DNA from: Actinokineospora auranticolor
Lineage (GTDB): Bacteria > Actinomycetota > Actinomycetes > Mycobacteriales > Pseudonocardiaceae
NCBI RefSeq assembly: GCF_002934265.1
Contig: NZ_PTIX01000019.1
Span: 62,001 to 126,000 of the forward strand
Length of the DNA stretch: 64,000 nt
Reading direction: 5' to 3'
Positions 51,588 through 60,521 of this stretch are shown piece by piece. Positions within the stretch are counted from its first letter, which is position 1; the number at the start of each line of letters is the position of its first letter. The notes below the pieces were generated by a model. It was not told where the DNA came from and made no database searches. It saw only the letters and a list, made by a program, of their open reading frames with translations. Made by a program: the position numbers and the translations under genes.

Positions 51588-53866
51588 GGTCTTGGCTCAA
51601 CGACCTGGCCATCGGGGTCCGACTGGCCGTCGGGGGTGGTCGGACCGCGTTGGCCCGCTTCGTGCTCAGCACCATCGGCATCGGCCTCGCGGTGGCCGTG
51701 CTGCTGTTGGCGTCGTCGGTCGGACCGATCCTCGACGCCCGCGACGTCCGCGCCACGGCCAACCAGCCGATCTACCTCCCGGTCGCGGGGGTGGCGCCGA
51801 CTCGGTACATGGAGACGAGCACCGAGTTCCGCAGTACCCGTATCGGGGTGACTTACCTGCAAGCCTTCGGCGCGACCTCGCCCGTGCCGATCGGCATTCC
51901 GCGGCTGCCGGGGACCGACGAGATGTTCGTCTCCCCAGCGATGGCTGACCTCTTGGCCGACCCCCTGTTGCGAGAGCGGTTTCCCCAACGGATCGCGGGA
52001 GTCATCGACCGCGCCGGGATCAAGGACCCGTTGAAGGCTCAGGCCTACCTCGGCGCGGACGACCTGCCCGCCAGGGAAGTCGGGGCGACCCAGACCGCCT
52101 ACGGGTTCAGGCAGGGGTCGCACGTCGCCTATATGGACGCCGGGCTGTTGTTGCTGTTGTTGCTCGGCACGATCGCCATCCTGGTCCCGGTGTTCATCTT
52201 CCTGGTGTCCAGCACCCGCATCGCCGGTGCCGAGCGGGACCGGCGGCTCTCGGCGCTGCGGTTGGCGGGCGCGGGCGATCGGCAGGTGCGCCGCATCGCC
52301 GCCGCCGAGTCGTTGGTCAGCGCCGGGGCCGGACTCGCCCTCGGGGGCGGGTTGTTCCTGCTGGGCCGCGAGGTCGCGGGTGGGATCAGCCTGATGGGTT
52401 CCAGCGTCTACTCCTCCGACATCGTGCCGGTGTGGTGGCTCGCCGTGTTGGTGGTGCTCTCCGCCCCGGTGCTCGCGGTGTTCGCCGCTCAGTTCGCGTT
52501 GCGGCGCACCATCATCGAACCGCTCGGGGTGGTGCGTCGCAGTACGCCGGTGAACAGGCGAATCGCCTGGCGGCTCGCCATGATCGCGGTGGGCGTGTTG
52601 CTGCTGCTGTGGCGCGGCGGCGAGTTCCTGGACAACACGTGGGTGTGGTCGGTGCTCGTGGCGACCGGTGTCACCCTTCTCCTGCTGGGTGTGCCCGCTC
52701 TGCTGCCCTGGGTGGTGGAGCGGACCGTGCGCGGACTGCGCGGGGGCAGCACTTCCTGGCAGCTGGCGGTGCGCAGGCTCCAGCTCGACAGCGGCACGTC
52801 CTCCCGGGTGGTCAGCGGGGTCGTAGTGGTGCTCGCGGGCGCGATCGCCTTGCAGGCCATGTTGCTCTCCCAAGCGCGGATCCGATCCTTTTCCGGTTCG
52901 ACGTGGGATGGCGAGAGCACCGTGCTCTCCGTCTCCGCCGTCGGGCAGGTGGCACCCGAGGTGGAGAAGGCGCTGGCCGCCACGCCCAGCGCGCACGCGT
53001 GGAGCAGGGCCGACACCGTGGACGTGCAAATCCCCGGCTTGACGCACAGCTACACCCAGGTCGTGGACTGCTCCATCGTCGCGGCGGTCTACGGGTTCCA
53101 CGGCTGCGTCGACGGCCACATCTACGCCCAGCCGGGGTTGGACATCACCGGCCTGGAACAGGGGAAGGAGGTTGCCGTCCTGTCCACCGACAGCAAGGAG
53201 CGCGCTGTCAGCCGCATCCGGTGGACCGTGCCGGTGCCGGTCGAGCGCGTATCCTTCGCGGCCAGGGTCAACCAGGAGTTCCCCGCGCTCTTGATCACCC
53301 GTGCCGCCATGCCCGACGCGCCCCGCACACGGGACCAGGTCGGCTTTTACGCCCTTCCCGACCCGAACGCCACTGACGCCACTGACCGCATCCGCGCCGC
53401 TCTCGGCCCGTTGGGGTGGCAGGTCTCGGTCTACGAACGCCGGGCGTCCTTCCTGCGGGACGACCAGGAGACCTACCTGACCATCCGCACCGGCCTGCTG
53501 ATCGGGTCGGTGTTCACCCTGCTGCTGGCGGGCGTCAGCCTGCTGGTGCTGGCTGTGGAGCACATCCGCGAGCGCAGGCGGCCGCTGGCGGTGCTCGCCG
53601 CCGGTGGCGTGCCCAACGGGGTGATCGCCCGGTCCCTGCTGTGGCAGATCGCGCTGCCCATCGGCCTCGGGGTGGTGGTCGCCGTGGGGGTCGGTGTCAC
53701 CTTGGCCGCGCTGACCGCGCAGATCGTCGACGGTCCGGTGATCCTCGACTGGCTGACCATCGGGGTCATGACCGGCGCCGCCGCGGCCCTGGTGCTGCTG
53801 GTCTCCCTGTTGACCCTGCCCTTCCTGCGCAGTGCCACCAGGCTCGAATCGCTGCGCACCGAGTAG
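51584..53866 (+). CDS. FtsX-like ABC permease
   Basis: GTG overlapping the ATPase stop (GTGA); 760 residues. An N-terminal hydrophobic segment (about 22-45), an extracytoplasmic region, then a block of three helices (about 185-310), a central block (about 335-415), a second extracytoplasmic domain and a final three-helix block (about 625-755): the duplicated FtsX fold. The patch ERDRRLSALRLAGAGDRQVRRI is the conserved cytoplasmic FtsX motif, repeated as RERRRPLAVLAAGGVPNGVIAR. With the ATPase and PadR regulator it forms a drug- or peptide-responsive exporter. Confidence 0.9.
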   Translation: MRSWLNDLAIGVRLAVGGGRTALARFVLSTIGIGLAVAVLLLASSVGPILDARDVRATANQPIYLPVAGVAPTRYMETSTEFRSTRIGVTYLQAFGATSPVPIGIPRLPGTDEMFVSPAMADLLADPLLRERFPQRIAGVIDRAGIKDPLKAQAYLGADDLPAREVGATQTAYGFRQGSHVAYMDAGLLLLLLLGTIAILVPVFIFLVSSTRIAGAERDRRLSALRLAGAGDRQVRRIAAAESLVSAGAGLALGGGLFLLGREVAGGISLMGSSVYSSDIVPVWWLAVLVVLSAPVLAVFAAQFALRRTIIEPLGVVRRSTPVNRRIAWRLAMIAVGVLLLLWRGGEFLDNTWVWSVLVATGVTLLLLGVPALLPWVVERTVRGLRGGSTSWQLAVRRLQLDSGTSSRVVSGVVVVLAGAIALQAMLLSQARIRSFSGSTWDGESTVLSVSAVGQVAPEVEKALAATPSAHAWSRADTVDVQIPGLTHSYTQVVDCSIVAAVYGFHGCVDGHIYAQPGLDITGLEQGKEVAVLSTDSKERAVSRIRWTVPVPVERVSFAARVNQEFPALLITRAAMPDAPRTRDQVGFYALPDPNATDATDRIRAALGPLGWQVSVYERRASFLRDDQETYLTIRTGLLIGSVFTLLLAGVSLLVLAVEHIRERRRPLAVLAAGGVPNGVIARSLLWQIALPIGLGVVVAVGVGVTLAALTAQIVDGPVILDWLTIGVMTGAAAALVLLVSLLTLPFLRSATRLESLRTE

Positions 53867-53868
53867 GG

Positions 53869-53905
53869 GGTGCCGGAGGTCGTCTGGGGGTCGACCTCCG
53901 GCACC
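53869..53905 (+). terminator. Hairpin terminator after the ABC permease
   Basis: Perfect 14-base arms (53869-53882, 53892-53905), 9-base loop, starting two bases after the stop. The next 160 bases to the PhyH stop show nothing. Confidence 0.85.
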
Positions 53906-54069
53906 GGAGCAGGTCAACGCGACCGTCCACAGCAGAACGATCAGGGCGCGGGGAAGTCCACAGTGGATGTGGGGAGCGTGCATGGTGTGCCTCCGTTTTC
54001 GGACAAGCACACGGTGACAGGATTCGGGGAAGCGCGTTGGAAGTTATCCACAGCACCCGATCGGGCGAT

Positions 54070-54777
54070 TTACACCAGCAGGTACGCCGCGCTTCCCAGT
54101 CGCTCGATGGTCGCGTCCGACGGCTGGACGTCGTAGGCCGTTGTGCCGCAGCGCCGGTTGAACCCGGTGAGCACGGCGTGCCGGGTGGTCGAGGAGCGGT
54201 TCGCCGTACCGGAGTGCCACAGGTGCGAGTTGACCAGCCAGGCCGTCCCCGCCCGGCCCAGCAGCAGCACCTGCTCCGGGTGGTCCTCGTGCCCGCGCGG
54301 TGGCACGAAACCGTAGTCCAGGTGCGAACCGGGCACCACGCGCGTGGCACCGTTCTCGGTGGTGAAGTCCGCCAAGGCCACGATGACGTTGCAGACCCGC
54401 CACCGACCCGGGCCGGTGGCCTCCGCCGTGTCCGTTTGCTGTTCTTGGCCGCCGAGGCCCGGCCGCCCCGCGCGGTAGTGCATGGCGCTGATCCGGAACT
54501 CCGGTCCGAGCAGGTGCCGCACCGCGGCGAGCAGCTGCGGGCGCAACCACAGCGGGTCGAACACCTCGCCGGACTCCAGCAGGTCCTTCAGGTGCAGCGT
54601 GCCGCCCCGCGCGCCCGCCGCGGCCAGCAGGGCCTCGATCTCACCCAGCGCCACGCCGACCTGGTCGGTGGTGAGGAAGTCGTCGAAGCGGCAGTAGCCG
54701 AGTTCGTCGAGTTCCCCCAGCTGCTGGGGTGCGAGCAGGTCCGCGCGGACGCCCAGCTCTTCGAGAACCTCGTGCAC
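54070..54777 (-). CDS. Phytanoyl-CoA dioxygenase (PhyH) family protein with altered HxD motif
   Basis: GTG start; 235 residues. The double-stranded beta-helix hallmarks are present: NVIVALADFTTENGATRVVPGSHL, then the distal His in NSHLWHSGTANRS followed by Arg in STTRHAV. Where Fe(II)/2-oxoglutarate members have HxD after a PGxGxQ-like segment, this protein reads GGQEQQTD, giving Gln114-Thr-Asp116, so the first His ligand is missing. It may be inactive or use a different metal set. Fifty bases downstream of the GAF regulator on the same strand, possibly in that operon. Confidence 0.8.
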   Translation of the reverse strand: MHEVLEELGVRADLLAPQQLGELDELGYCRFDDFLTTDQVGVALGEIEALLAAAGARGGTLHLKDLLESGEVFDPLWLRPQLLAAVRHLLGPEFRISAMHYRAGRPGLGGQEQQTDTAEATGPGRWRVCNVIVALADFTTENGATRVVPGSHLDYGFVPPRGHEDHPEQVLLLGRAGTAWLVNSHLWHSGTANRSSTTRHAVLTGFNRRCGTTAYDVQPSDATIERLGSAAYLLV

Positions 54778-54827
54778 CCCTCCAGCATTAGCCCAGCGCC
54801 CGCCGCTCCGCCACCGAATTCACCTGA

Positions 54828-56666
54828 CTACGTAGAAGTAAGCCGGAACAGCCGAAGGGCGAGTTGGATTTCCAGGGACCGCTCCTGGCCCTGCCAGTCC
54901 GCGCCGAGCAGGGAACCGATGCGTTCGAGCCGCTGCACCACCGTATTCACGTGCACATGCAGGACGTCTTTGGCTCGGGTCAGGTTGGCGCCGGTGTGGA
55001 AATACGCCTCGAGGGTCCGCAACAGTTCAGTACCCCGGCGGTCGTCGTATTCCAGCACCGGCCCGATGGTGGCGTGCACGTAGCCCTCTAGGTCCGCGTC
55101 GCCGAGCAGCAGACCGACGAACCCGAGCTCCGAGATCGCCCCGCCGTGCCCGGCCCGGCCCAGGGCGAGCAGGGATCGCGCGCACCGGGCGGCCTCGGCG
55201 TGCGCCGCCGCGAAGCCGTCCACTTCGGACACCGGTCCGGCCGCCCCGACGGTCACCGGCGCGTCCATGGTGGCGGTCAGGCTGGCGGCGATCTTGGCGG
55301 CCAGCTCGCCCGGGTTCTCCGTGCGCGCCAACAACACCACCTGGTCGGCGTGCACCCCGACCAGGTCGGCGAACCGGACGGCCGCCGCGGCCAAGCGCCG
55401 CCTCGGCACCTCGTCGGCTGCCGCCACCAGCACCGCGTGCGGCTCGGTGAGGTCGACCCCGAGCCTGCGCCCGCGCAGCACCAAGGCGGCCGGGTTGCGG
55501 TTCGGCGTGGTCAGCAGGTCGGCCAACAACTCACCGCGAACCTCGTCCTCGGCTTGGGCAACCGACCGCCGCAGCATCAACAACAACGCGGTGACCACGC
55601 CCGCGCGCTCGAAGAGGCGACGGTCCGCGTCCGCCAAGTCCGCCCTTCCGGTCAAGACCAGGCTCCCCAGCAACTCTTGGCCCGCCTGTACCGCGCAAAC
55701 CCAGGTGCCCGTTGTGGCCACCGCGCGCCCGGAAGCCCGGGCGGAGGCCACGGCCTCATCCGACGGTGGTGGGGCCTCATCGCCGACCCCGGCCAGTTCC
55801 ACACCTGTCGCGTCGTGGACCGCGATACCGCCGCGCAGGACCTCGGCGACCGCAGCGGCCACGTCCGGCAGGTCACCGCCGCGCAGCACGAGGTCCATGA
55901 GCTTGTCGTGGGCTTCCTCGGAGCGGCGCATGGCCTCGTTGTGCGCGCTGATCGTGGCGTTGGCGGCGCGGGTCTCGTCGAGCAGGCGGGCGTTGTCGAT
56001 GGCGATCGCGGCGTGGTCGGCCAGCGACGACAGCAGCGCCACCTCGTCGGGGGAGAAGTCACGGGCCACGCGGTCGGCGGCGAAGAGCACCCCGATCACC
56101 GTGCCGCCCATGGCCAGCGGGACGCCCAGGATCGCGGTCAGGCCCTCGTCGTGCACCGACGAGTCGATGGGCACCGTGTGCCGGAACCGCGCGTCGGCGA
56201 AGTAGTCGCGGGTCGCGTAGGGGCGCGCGGTCTGCGCCACCAGACCGCCCAGCCCCTCGCCCATGCCCAGTGTTACCTGCTGGAACAGTGCCGACGCCGA
56301 GCCCTCAGTGACCCGCATGTAGGTCTTGCCCGCGTGGTCGTCGTTGAGCGTCAGGTACGACACGTCGACGCCGAGCAGCATCCGGGCGCGGCGCACGATC
56401 GAGCGCAGCACGGCGTCGGTGTCCCGGAGCCGGGCCAGGTCACCCGCCGTCTCGAACAGCGCCGACAGCTCGGCCTCGCGCCTGCGGTGCCCGGTCATCC
56501 GGCGGCGGACCCGCAGCGCGTCCGCGGCCGCCTCGTCGAGCACCGCCAACTCATCGGCACCCAGCCCGGCCGCCTTGGCCGTGGCCTGGACCTGTGCCAG
56601 CCGCTCCCCGCTCGCCCCGGCGGCGAGCAGGCCGAGCAGTTCACGCACCGCGTCGTGGGCCTTCAC
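54828..56666 (-). CDS. GAF-domain PucR/CdaR-type transcriptional regulator
   Basis: GTG start; 612 residues. N-terminal helical part, a GAF domain (about 75-230: ETAGDLARLRDTDAVLRSIVRRARMLLGVDVSYL and AILGVPLAMGGTVIGVLFAADR), a coiled linker, a diguanylate-cyclase-like CdaR middle region and the C-terminal PucR helix-turn-helix (LLRTLEAYFHTGANLTRAKDVLHVHVNTVVQRLERIGSLLG, quoted in parts: TGANLTRAKDVLHVHVNT). In many actinobacteria this type of regulator sits with a hydroxybutyrate dehydrogenase and a MHS transporter, as here. Probably activates that operon in response to a metabolite. Confidence 0.9.
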   Translation of the reverse strand: MKAHDAVRELLGLLAAGASGERLAQVQATAKAAGLGADELAVLDEAAADALRVRRRMTGHRRREAELSALFETAGDLARLRDTDAVLRSIVRRARMLLGVDVSYLTLNDDHAGKTYMRVTEGSASALFQQVTLGMGEGLGGLVAQTARPYATRDYFADARFRHTVPIDSSVHDEGLTAILGVPLAMGGTVIGVLFAADRVARDFSPDEVALLSSLADHAAIAIDNARLLDETRAANATISAHNEAMRRSEEAHDKLMDLVLRGGDLPDVAAAVAEVLRGGIAVHDATGVELAGVGDEAPPPSDEAVASARASGRAVATTGTWVCAVQAGQELLGSLVLTGRADLADADRRLFERAGVVTALLLMLRRSVAQAEDEVRGELLADLLTTPNRNPAALVLRGRRLGVDLTEPHAVLVAAADEVPRRRLAAAAVRFADLVGVHADQVVLLARTENPGELAAKIAASLTATMDAPVTVGAAGPVSEVDGFAAAHAEAARCARSLLALGRAGHGGAISELGFVGLLLGDADLEGYVHATIGPVLEYDDRRGTELLRTLEAYFHTGANLTRAKDVLHVHVNTVVQRLERIGSLLGADWQGQERSLEIQLALRLFRLTST

Positions 56667-56710
56667 GGGGTCATGGTCGCACCCGCCACCGTGAACCGCG
56701 CATATGCGTC

Positions 56711-58006
56711 TTACCGCGTGGCGGGAATGCGTTCGGTCGAGTCCTCAAGCGACTGTCCACGCGTTTCCCGCGCCGCTAGGACGGCGATGACCGTGAGTGC
56801 GCACATTGCCACCAGGTAGAGCGATACCGGCATGGTGCTGTTGTACCGCTGGAACAGTGCGGTAGCGATAAGAGGGGCAACTGCGCCAGCAGCGATGGAC
56901 GATAGTTGTCCGCCTACCGACAGGCCCGTGTACCGCACGCGGGTGGGGAACTGCTCGGAGAAGAACGCGGCTTGCGGTCCGTACATCGCCCCGTGCAGTA
57001 CCAACCCCACGGTCGCCGCCAGAATGATCACACCGGGTGAGCGCGTGTCGAGCATGGCGAAGAAGACGAACGACCACACCGCCATCGAGACCGCCCCGAA
57101 CAGGTACACCGGCCTGCGGCCCAGCTTGTCCGACAACGCGCCCCACAGCGGAATGCAGGCGAAGTGCACCGCCGAACCGATCATCACCGCGTTGAGGCCC
57201 ACGGTCTTGGACAACCCCAAGCCGGTTGTCACGTACACGAGGATGAACGCGGTGATCACGTAGTAGGACACGTTCTCCGCCATGCGCGCACCGATGGTGA
57301 CGAGAACCTGACGCCACCCGCCGTGGAAGAGTTCCACCACCGGCACGTGGGGCGTCTCCCGCTTCTTCGCGGCCAAGAACACCGGGGACTCGGTCACCGC
57401 CAGCCGGATCCAGAGGCCGATGACCACCAGGACACCCGACAGCAGGAACGGCACGCGCCAACCCCAGGCCAGGAACTGCTCGTCGGACTGCGTCGCGGCC
57501 AGCACCGCCAGGACGCCAGTGGCCAGCAGGTTGCCGCCCGGGGCGCCGCACTGCGGCCACGAAGCCCAGAACCCACGCCGCTCGGGCTCACCGTGCTCCG
57601 AGACGATCAGCACCGCTCCACCCCACTCACCGCCAAGGGCGAACCCTTGGACCAACCGCAGCGCGGTAAGCAGAAGAGGCGCGCCGACGCCTAGGGCTGC
57701 GTAGGTCGGTAAGAGGCCCATGGCGAACGTGGAGCCACCCATCAGCAGGAGACTCAGCACCAGCAAGCGCTTGCGGCCCAGTTTGTCGCCGTAGTGGCCG
57801 AACACGAGCCCACCGATGGGGCGCGCCAAGAAGCCGATCGCGTAGGTCAGGAACGCCAAGAGCGTTCCGGTCAGCGGATCGGCTGACGGGAAGAAGAGCT
57901 TGTTGAACACCAGCGCGGCGGCGGAGGTGTAGAGGAAGAAGTCGTACCACTCGACGGTGGTACCGATCAGGCTCGCGGCGACGATGCGCATGAACGGCCG
58001 GGGCAT
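56711..58006 (-). CDS. MHS-type MFS transporter (metabolite:proton symporter)
   Basis: 431 residues, about 12 hydrophobic segments. MHS family marks: ASLIGTTVEWYDFFLYTSAAALVFNKLFFP at the N-terminus, GFLARPIGGLVFGHYGDKLGRKRLLV (loop 2-3) and FALGGEWGGAV. The family imports dicarboxylates, hydroxy acids or osmolytes. It lies 25 bases downstream of the SDR and 44 upstream of the regulator, so the operon runs SDR, transporter, regulator; uptake of 3-hydroxybutyrate or a related acid is the natural suggestion. Confidence 0.92.
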   Translation of the reverse strand: MPRPFMRIVAASLIGTTVEWYDFFLYTSAAALVFNKLFFPSADPLTGTLLAFLTYAIGFLARPIGGLVFGHYGDKLGRKRLLVLSLLLMGGSTFAMGLLPTYAALGVGAPLLLTALRLVQGFALGGEWGGAVLIVSEHGEPERRGFWASWPQCGAPGGNLLATGVLAVLAATQSDEQFLAWGWRVPFLLSGVLVVIGLWIRLAVTESPVFLAAKKRETPHVPVVELFHGGWRQVLVTIGARMAENVSYYVITAFILVYVTTGLGLSKTVGLNAVMIGSAVHFACIPLWGALSDKLGRRPVYLFGAVSMAVWSFVFFAMLDTRSPGVIILAATVGLVLHGAMYGPQAAFFSEQFPTRVRYTGLSVGGQLSSIAAGAVAPLIATALFQRYNSTMPVSLYLVAMCALTVIAVLAARETRGQSLEDSTERIPATR

Positions 58007-58031
58007 GGCGGTCTCCTGTCGCGAAAGGGGG

Positions 58032-58799
58032 TCAGTTGGCGGTCCAGCCGCCGTCGACCGGCAGCGAGGCGCCGGTGACGTGGGCCGCGTGCCTGCCGCA
58101 CAGCCAGAGCACGAGGTCGGCGACGTCTTCCGGGGCGATCAACCGCCGGATCGGGGCGCGGTCGAGCAGCACCTGTTCGACGACCTCGTCGGGGTCGATG
58201 CCGTGCGCGGCGGCCTGGTCGGCGATCTGGGCCTCGACCAGCGGGGTGCGCACGTACCCGGGACTGACGCAGTTGCTCGTCACCCCGTGCGGCGCGCCCT
58301 CCACGGCGGCGACCTTGGACAGGCCCTCCACCGCGTGCTTGGCGGCCACGTAGGCGGCCTTGTACGCGCTGGCCCGCAGGCCGTGGACGCTGGAGATGTT
58401 CACGATCCGTCCCCACTCCCGCGCGTACATGTGCGGCAGGCAGCGGCGCATCAGCAGGAACGGTGCGGTGACCATCACCCGCTGGATGAGGTCGAACCGC
58501 TCCACCGGGAACTCGTGCAGCGGCGCCACGTGCTGGATACCGGCGTTGTTGACCAGCACGTCCACCTCGGCGGGCAGCGCGTCCACCGAGGCTTGGTCCG
58601 CCAGGTCGACCACATGCGCGTGACCGCCGACCGAGGCGGCCACTTCCTCCGCCGCGTCCCCTGACCGATCGACCACGTGCACCTCCGCGCCTGCCCCCGC
58701 CAGGGCGAGCACGCACGCCCGGCCGATGCCGCTCGCACCGCCGGTCACCAGCGCGGTACGCCCGCGCAGGCCGTCGTTGTGATCCGGGCCACTAGTCAT
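58032..58799 (-). CDS. 3-hydroxybutyrate dehydrogenase-like SDR
   Basis: 255 residues; ATG start. Classical SDR: TGGASGIGRACVLAL at the NAD site, VLVNNAGIQHVAP, catalytic Ser in NISSVHGLRASAYKAAYVAAKHAVEG containing the YxxxK pair, and VSPGYVRTPLVEAQI. The SSVHG...S.YKAAYVAAKH pattern is strongly characteristic of D-3-hydroxybutyrate dehydrogenase, which interconverts 3-hydroxybutyrate and acetoacetate. First gene of the operon with the MHS transporter and GAF regulator. Confidence 0.9.
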   Translation of the reverse strand: MTSGPDHNDGLRGRTALVTGGASGIGRACVLALAGAGAEVHVVDRSGDAAEEVAASVGGHAHVVDLADQASVDALPAEVDVLVNNAGIQHVAPLHEFPVERFDLIQRVMVTAPFLLMRRCLPHMYAREWGRIVNISSVHGLRASAYKAAYVAAKHAVEGLSKVAAVEGAPHGVTSNCVSPGYVRTPLVEAQIADQAAAHGIDPDEVVEQVLLDRAPIRRLIAPEDVADLVLWLCGRHAAHVTGASLPVDGGWTAN

Positions 58800-58922
58800 G
58801 GTTGATCACGTTAGGTAAGCCCAGAGCGGCCTGCCATGTGCACACTGCCTACAACAATGCGTCGAGATGTAGTTGTGGCAACCATGCCGACATGCGCACG
58901 GTTATCTGCGTAGGCTTACGGA

Positions 58923-59279
58923 GTGATTTGTCCGAAGTGCCAAAACACGATGCGCACCGTCGACCGCCTCGGCGTGCACATCGACCAGTGCGATGGATGT
59001 CGGGGAATCTTCCTCGACCGTGGTGAGCTTGAGCAGATCGCCGCAGCCGAGCAGCGCCACTACACGCCCCCGCCGCCGTACCAGGGCGCACCGCCGCCCG
59101 CGGCCGGGTACCCGCCGCCGCCTCCGGCGCCCTACCCGCCGCAGGGGTACGCCGCGCACAGCTACCACGACTCCCCGCCTGGGTACCGCGACTCGCCCCC
59201 CGGGTACGGCCACCAGGGCCACTACGGGCACGGGCACAAGAAGCGCCGTAAGAGCTTCCTCGAAGACCTCTTCGACTGA
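58923..59279 (+). CDS. Zinc-ribbon (zf-TFIIB) protein with Pro/Tyr/His-rich tail
   Basis: GTG start; 118 residues. The first 45 residues form the zf-TFIIB zinc ribbon: CPKCQNTM and CDGCRGIFLDRGELEQI. The rest is a low-complexity tail of Pro, Tyr, Gly and His, with repeated DSPPGYR/GYGHQGHYGHGH elements, ending in a basic-acidic FLEDLFD patch. Such proteins are widespread in actinobacteria and have no known function. The His-rich end could bind metal (inference). Confidence 0.85.
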   Translation: MICPKCQNTMRTVDRLGVHIDQCDGCRGIFLDRGELEQIAAAEQRHYTPPPPYQGAPPPAAGYPPPPPAPYPPQGYAAHSYHDSPPGYRDSPPGYGHQGHYGHGHKKRRKSFLEDLFD

Positions 59280-59292
59280 TCCGTTGAACCCG

Positions 59293-59898
59293 ATGATCTG
59301 CGCGGCCTGCGGTGAGTGGGCCGACGAGCCTCGGGTCGACGGGCCTGTCCTGGTCTGCGGGTTCTGCGGGCACCGGGAGCCGTTCGCCAGACTCCCGGTG
59401 TTCGCCCTGACCGGACCGAGCGGCACCGGCAAGTCCACCGTGTGCCGCAGGCTCTGCGCGCGCCTGTCCGACCGCGCCGTCGTGCTGGAGCAGGACGTCC
59501 TCTGGGTCGGCGCGCTGCGGGACCCGTATGACGACTACGCCGCGTTCCGCCAGACCTGGCTGCGCACGGCCGCGATGGTCAACCAGAACGGCCGCCCGAC
59601 GGTGTTGTGCGGCACGGTCGCGCCCCCGCAGTTCGAGCAGCGCCCGGAACGGGTCCTCTTCTCCGAGATCCACTACCTGGCCTTGGTGGCGGACGATGAC
59701 GTCTTGGCCGCGCGGTTGCGCGCGCGCCCCGCGTGGCGCGGGTGGGACGACGAGCAGCGCATCACCGACATGCTCGCGTTCAACGCGTGGGTGAAGTCCA
59801 CCCAGACGACCCCGCCGATGACCCTCCTCGACACCACCGACGCACCGGTAGAGGAAACCGTGGACGCGGTGGTCGAGTGGGTCCTATCGCGCCTCTAG
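59293..59898 (+). CDS. P-loop kinase-like protein with N-terminal zinc ribbon
   Basis: ATG at 59293 gives 201 residues; a TTG three codons upstream is possible. CAACGEW and CGFCGHREPF (residues about 3-34) form a zinc ribbon; a P-loop follows, LTGPSGTGKSTVCRRL. The remainder looks like nucleoside/shikimate-type small-molecule kinases (EQDVLW, AWRGWDDEQRITDMLAFNAW). Substrate unknown. It follows the zf-TFIIB gene by 13 bases, so two zinc-ribbon proteins may be cotranscribed. Confidence 0.8.
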   Translation: MICAACGEWADEPRVDGPVLVCGFCGHREPFARLPVFALTGPSGTGKSTVCRRLCARLSDRAVVLEQDVLWVGALRDPYDDYAAFRQTWLRTAAMVNQNGRPTVLCGTVAPPQFEQRPERVLFSEIHYLALVADDDVLAARLRARPAWRGWDDEQRITDMLAFNAWVKSTQTTPPMTLLDTTDAPVEETVDAVVEWVLSRL

Positions 59899-59902
59899 TG
59901 GT

Positions 59903-60409
59903 TCACGGGCCGACGGTGCCGTCGACCGCCTCGCGCAGCAGGTCGGCGTGCCCGTTGTGGCGCGCGTACTCCCCGATCATGTGCATCATTACCGCGCGCA
60001 GCGAGATATCCATGTCGCGCCGCTCGTACCGGTAGACGTTGTCGAGCGAATCGACCGTCGCCTCGATCCGCCGTGCGTGCTCGATCTCCCGCTCCCACGC
60101 CGCGTAGGCCTCATGCGCTGTCGCCCCGTCGGTGTTGAACGCGGCCTGGAAGTCTCCGGTGTCCGACCACACTCGTGGCACGTCTTCGCGGTTCACGACC
60201 AATCGGAACCAGACGCGCTCCACCTCGGCCATGTGTCGTAGTAGCCCCAGCAGCGACAACGTCGACGGTGGCGACGCCTGCTGTCGCAGCTGCTCGTCGT
60301 CGAGCCCGTCGCACTTCAGCGCCAAGGTCGCGCGTTGGAAATCGAGGTAGCCCCGGAGGGTCTCGCGTTCGGTCGTGGTCGTGGGCGGCATCAAACGTTC
60401 GATCGACAT
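59903..60409 (-). CDS. DinB/DUF664 family protein
   Basis: ATG at 60409 (MSIERLMPPT) gives 168 residues; earlier in-frame ATGs are possible. Four-helix bundle motifs: TERETLRGYLDFQRATLALKCDGLDDEQLR, SLLGLLRHMAEVERVWFRL and MHMIGEYARHNGHADLLREAVDG, with His residues of the metal site in LLRHMAEVE and the H-x3-H of YARHNGH. Members are metal-dependent thiol transferases or of unknown use. Its stop lies four bases from the stop of the P-loop gene. Confidence 0.88.
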   Translation of the reverse strand: MSIERLMPPTTTTERETLRGYLDFQRATLALKCDGLDDEQLRQQASPPSTLSLLGLLRHMAEVERVWFRLVVNREDVPRVWSDTGDFQAAFNTDGATAHEAYAAWEREIEHARRIEATVDSLDNVYRYERRDMDISLRAVMMHMIGEYARHNGHADLLREAVDGTVGP

Positions 60410-60455
60410 GTGCCGAATCATGCCCGCGCCGTGTGATCGGTCCCACCGGAATACG

Positions 60456-60498
60456 TGCAAGCACTCTGCTTGCAGGAGCTAGCACGCGGGCGTACCGT
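60456..60498 (+). promoter_or_regulatory. Operator and promoter of the XRE/HbhA-like operon
   Basis: TGCAAGC (60456-60462) and GCTTGCA (60468-60474) form a perfect 7-base inverted repeat with a 5-base spacer. The -35 TTGCAG (60470-60475) and -10 TACCGT (60493-60498) with a 17-base spacer overlap its right arm, and a GCTAGC follows. Start codon at 60522. Suggests autoregulation by the XRE protein. Confidence 0.6.
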
Positions 60499-60521
60499 TG
60501 GTGGTGGGACGAGGAGGGCCG

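Noticed and set aside
50531-54010. 1159-residue open frame on the - strand
   Set aside because: It is antisense to the PadR, ABC ATPase and FtsX genes, whose motifs are intact on the + strand; its translation is His/Gln/Arg low-complexity typical of a high-GC shadow frame.
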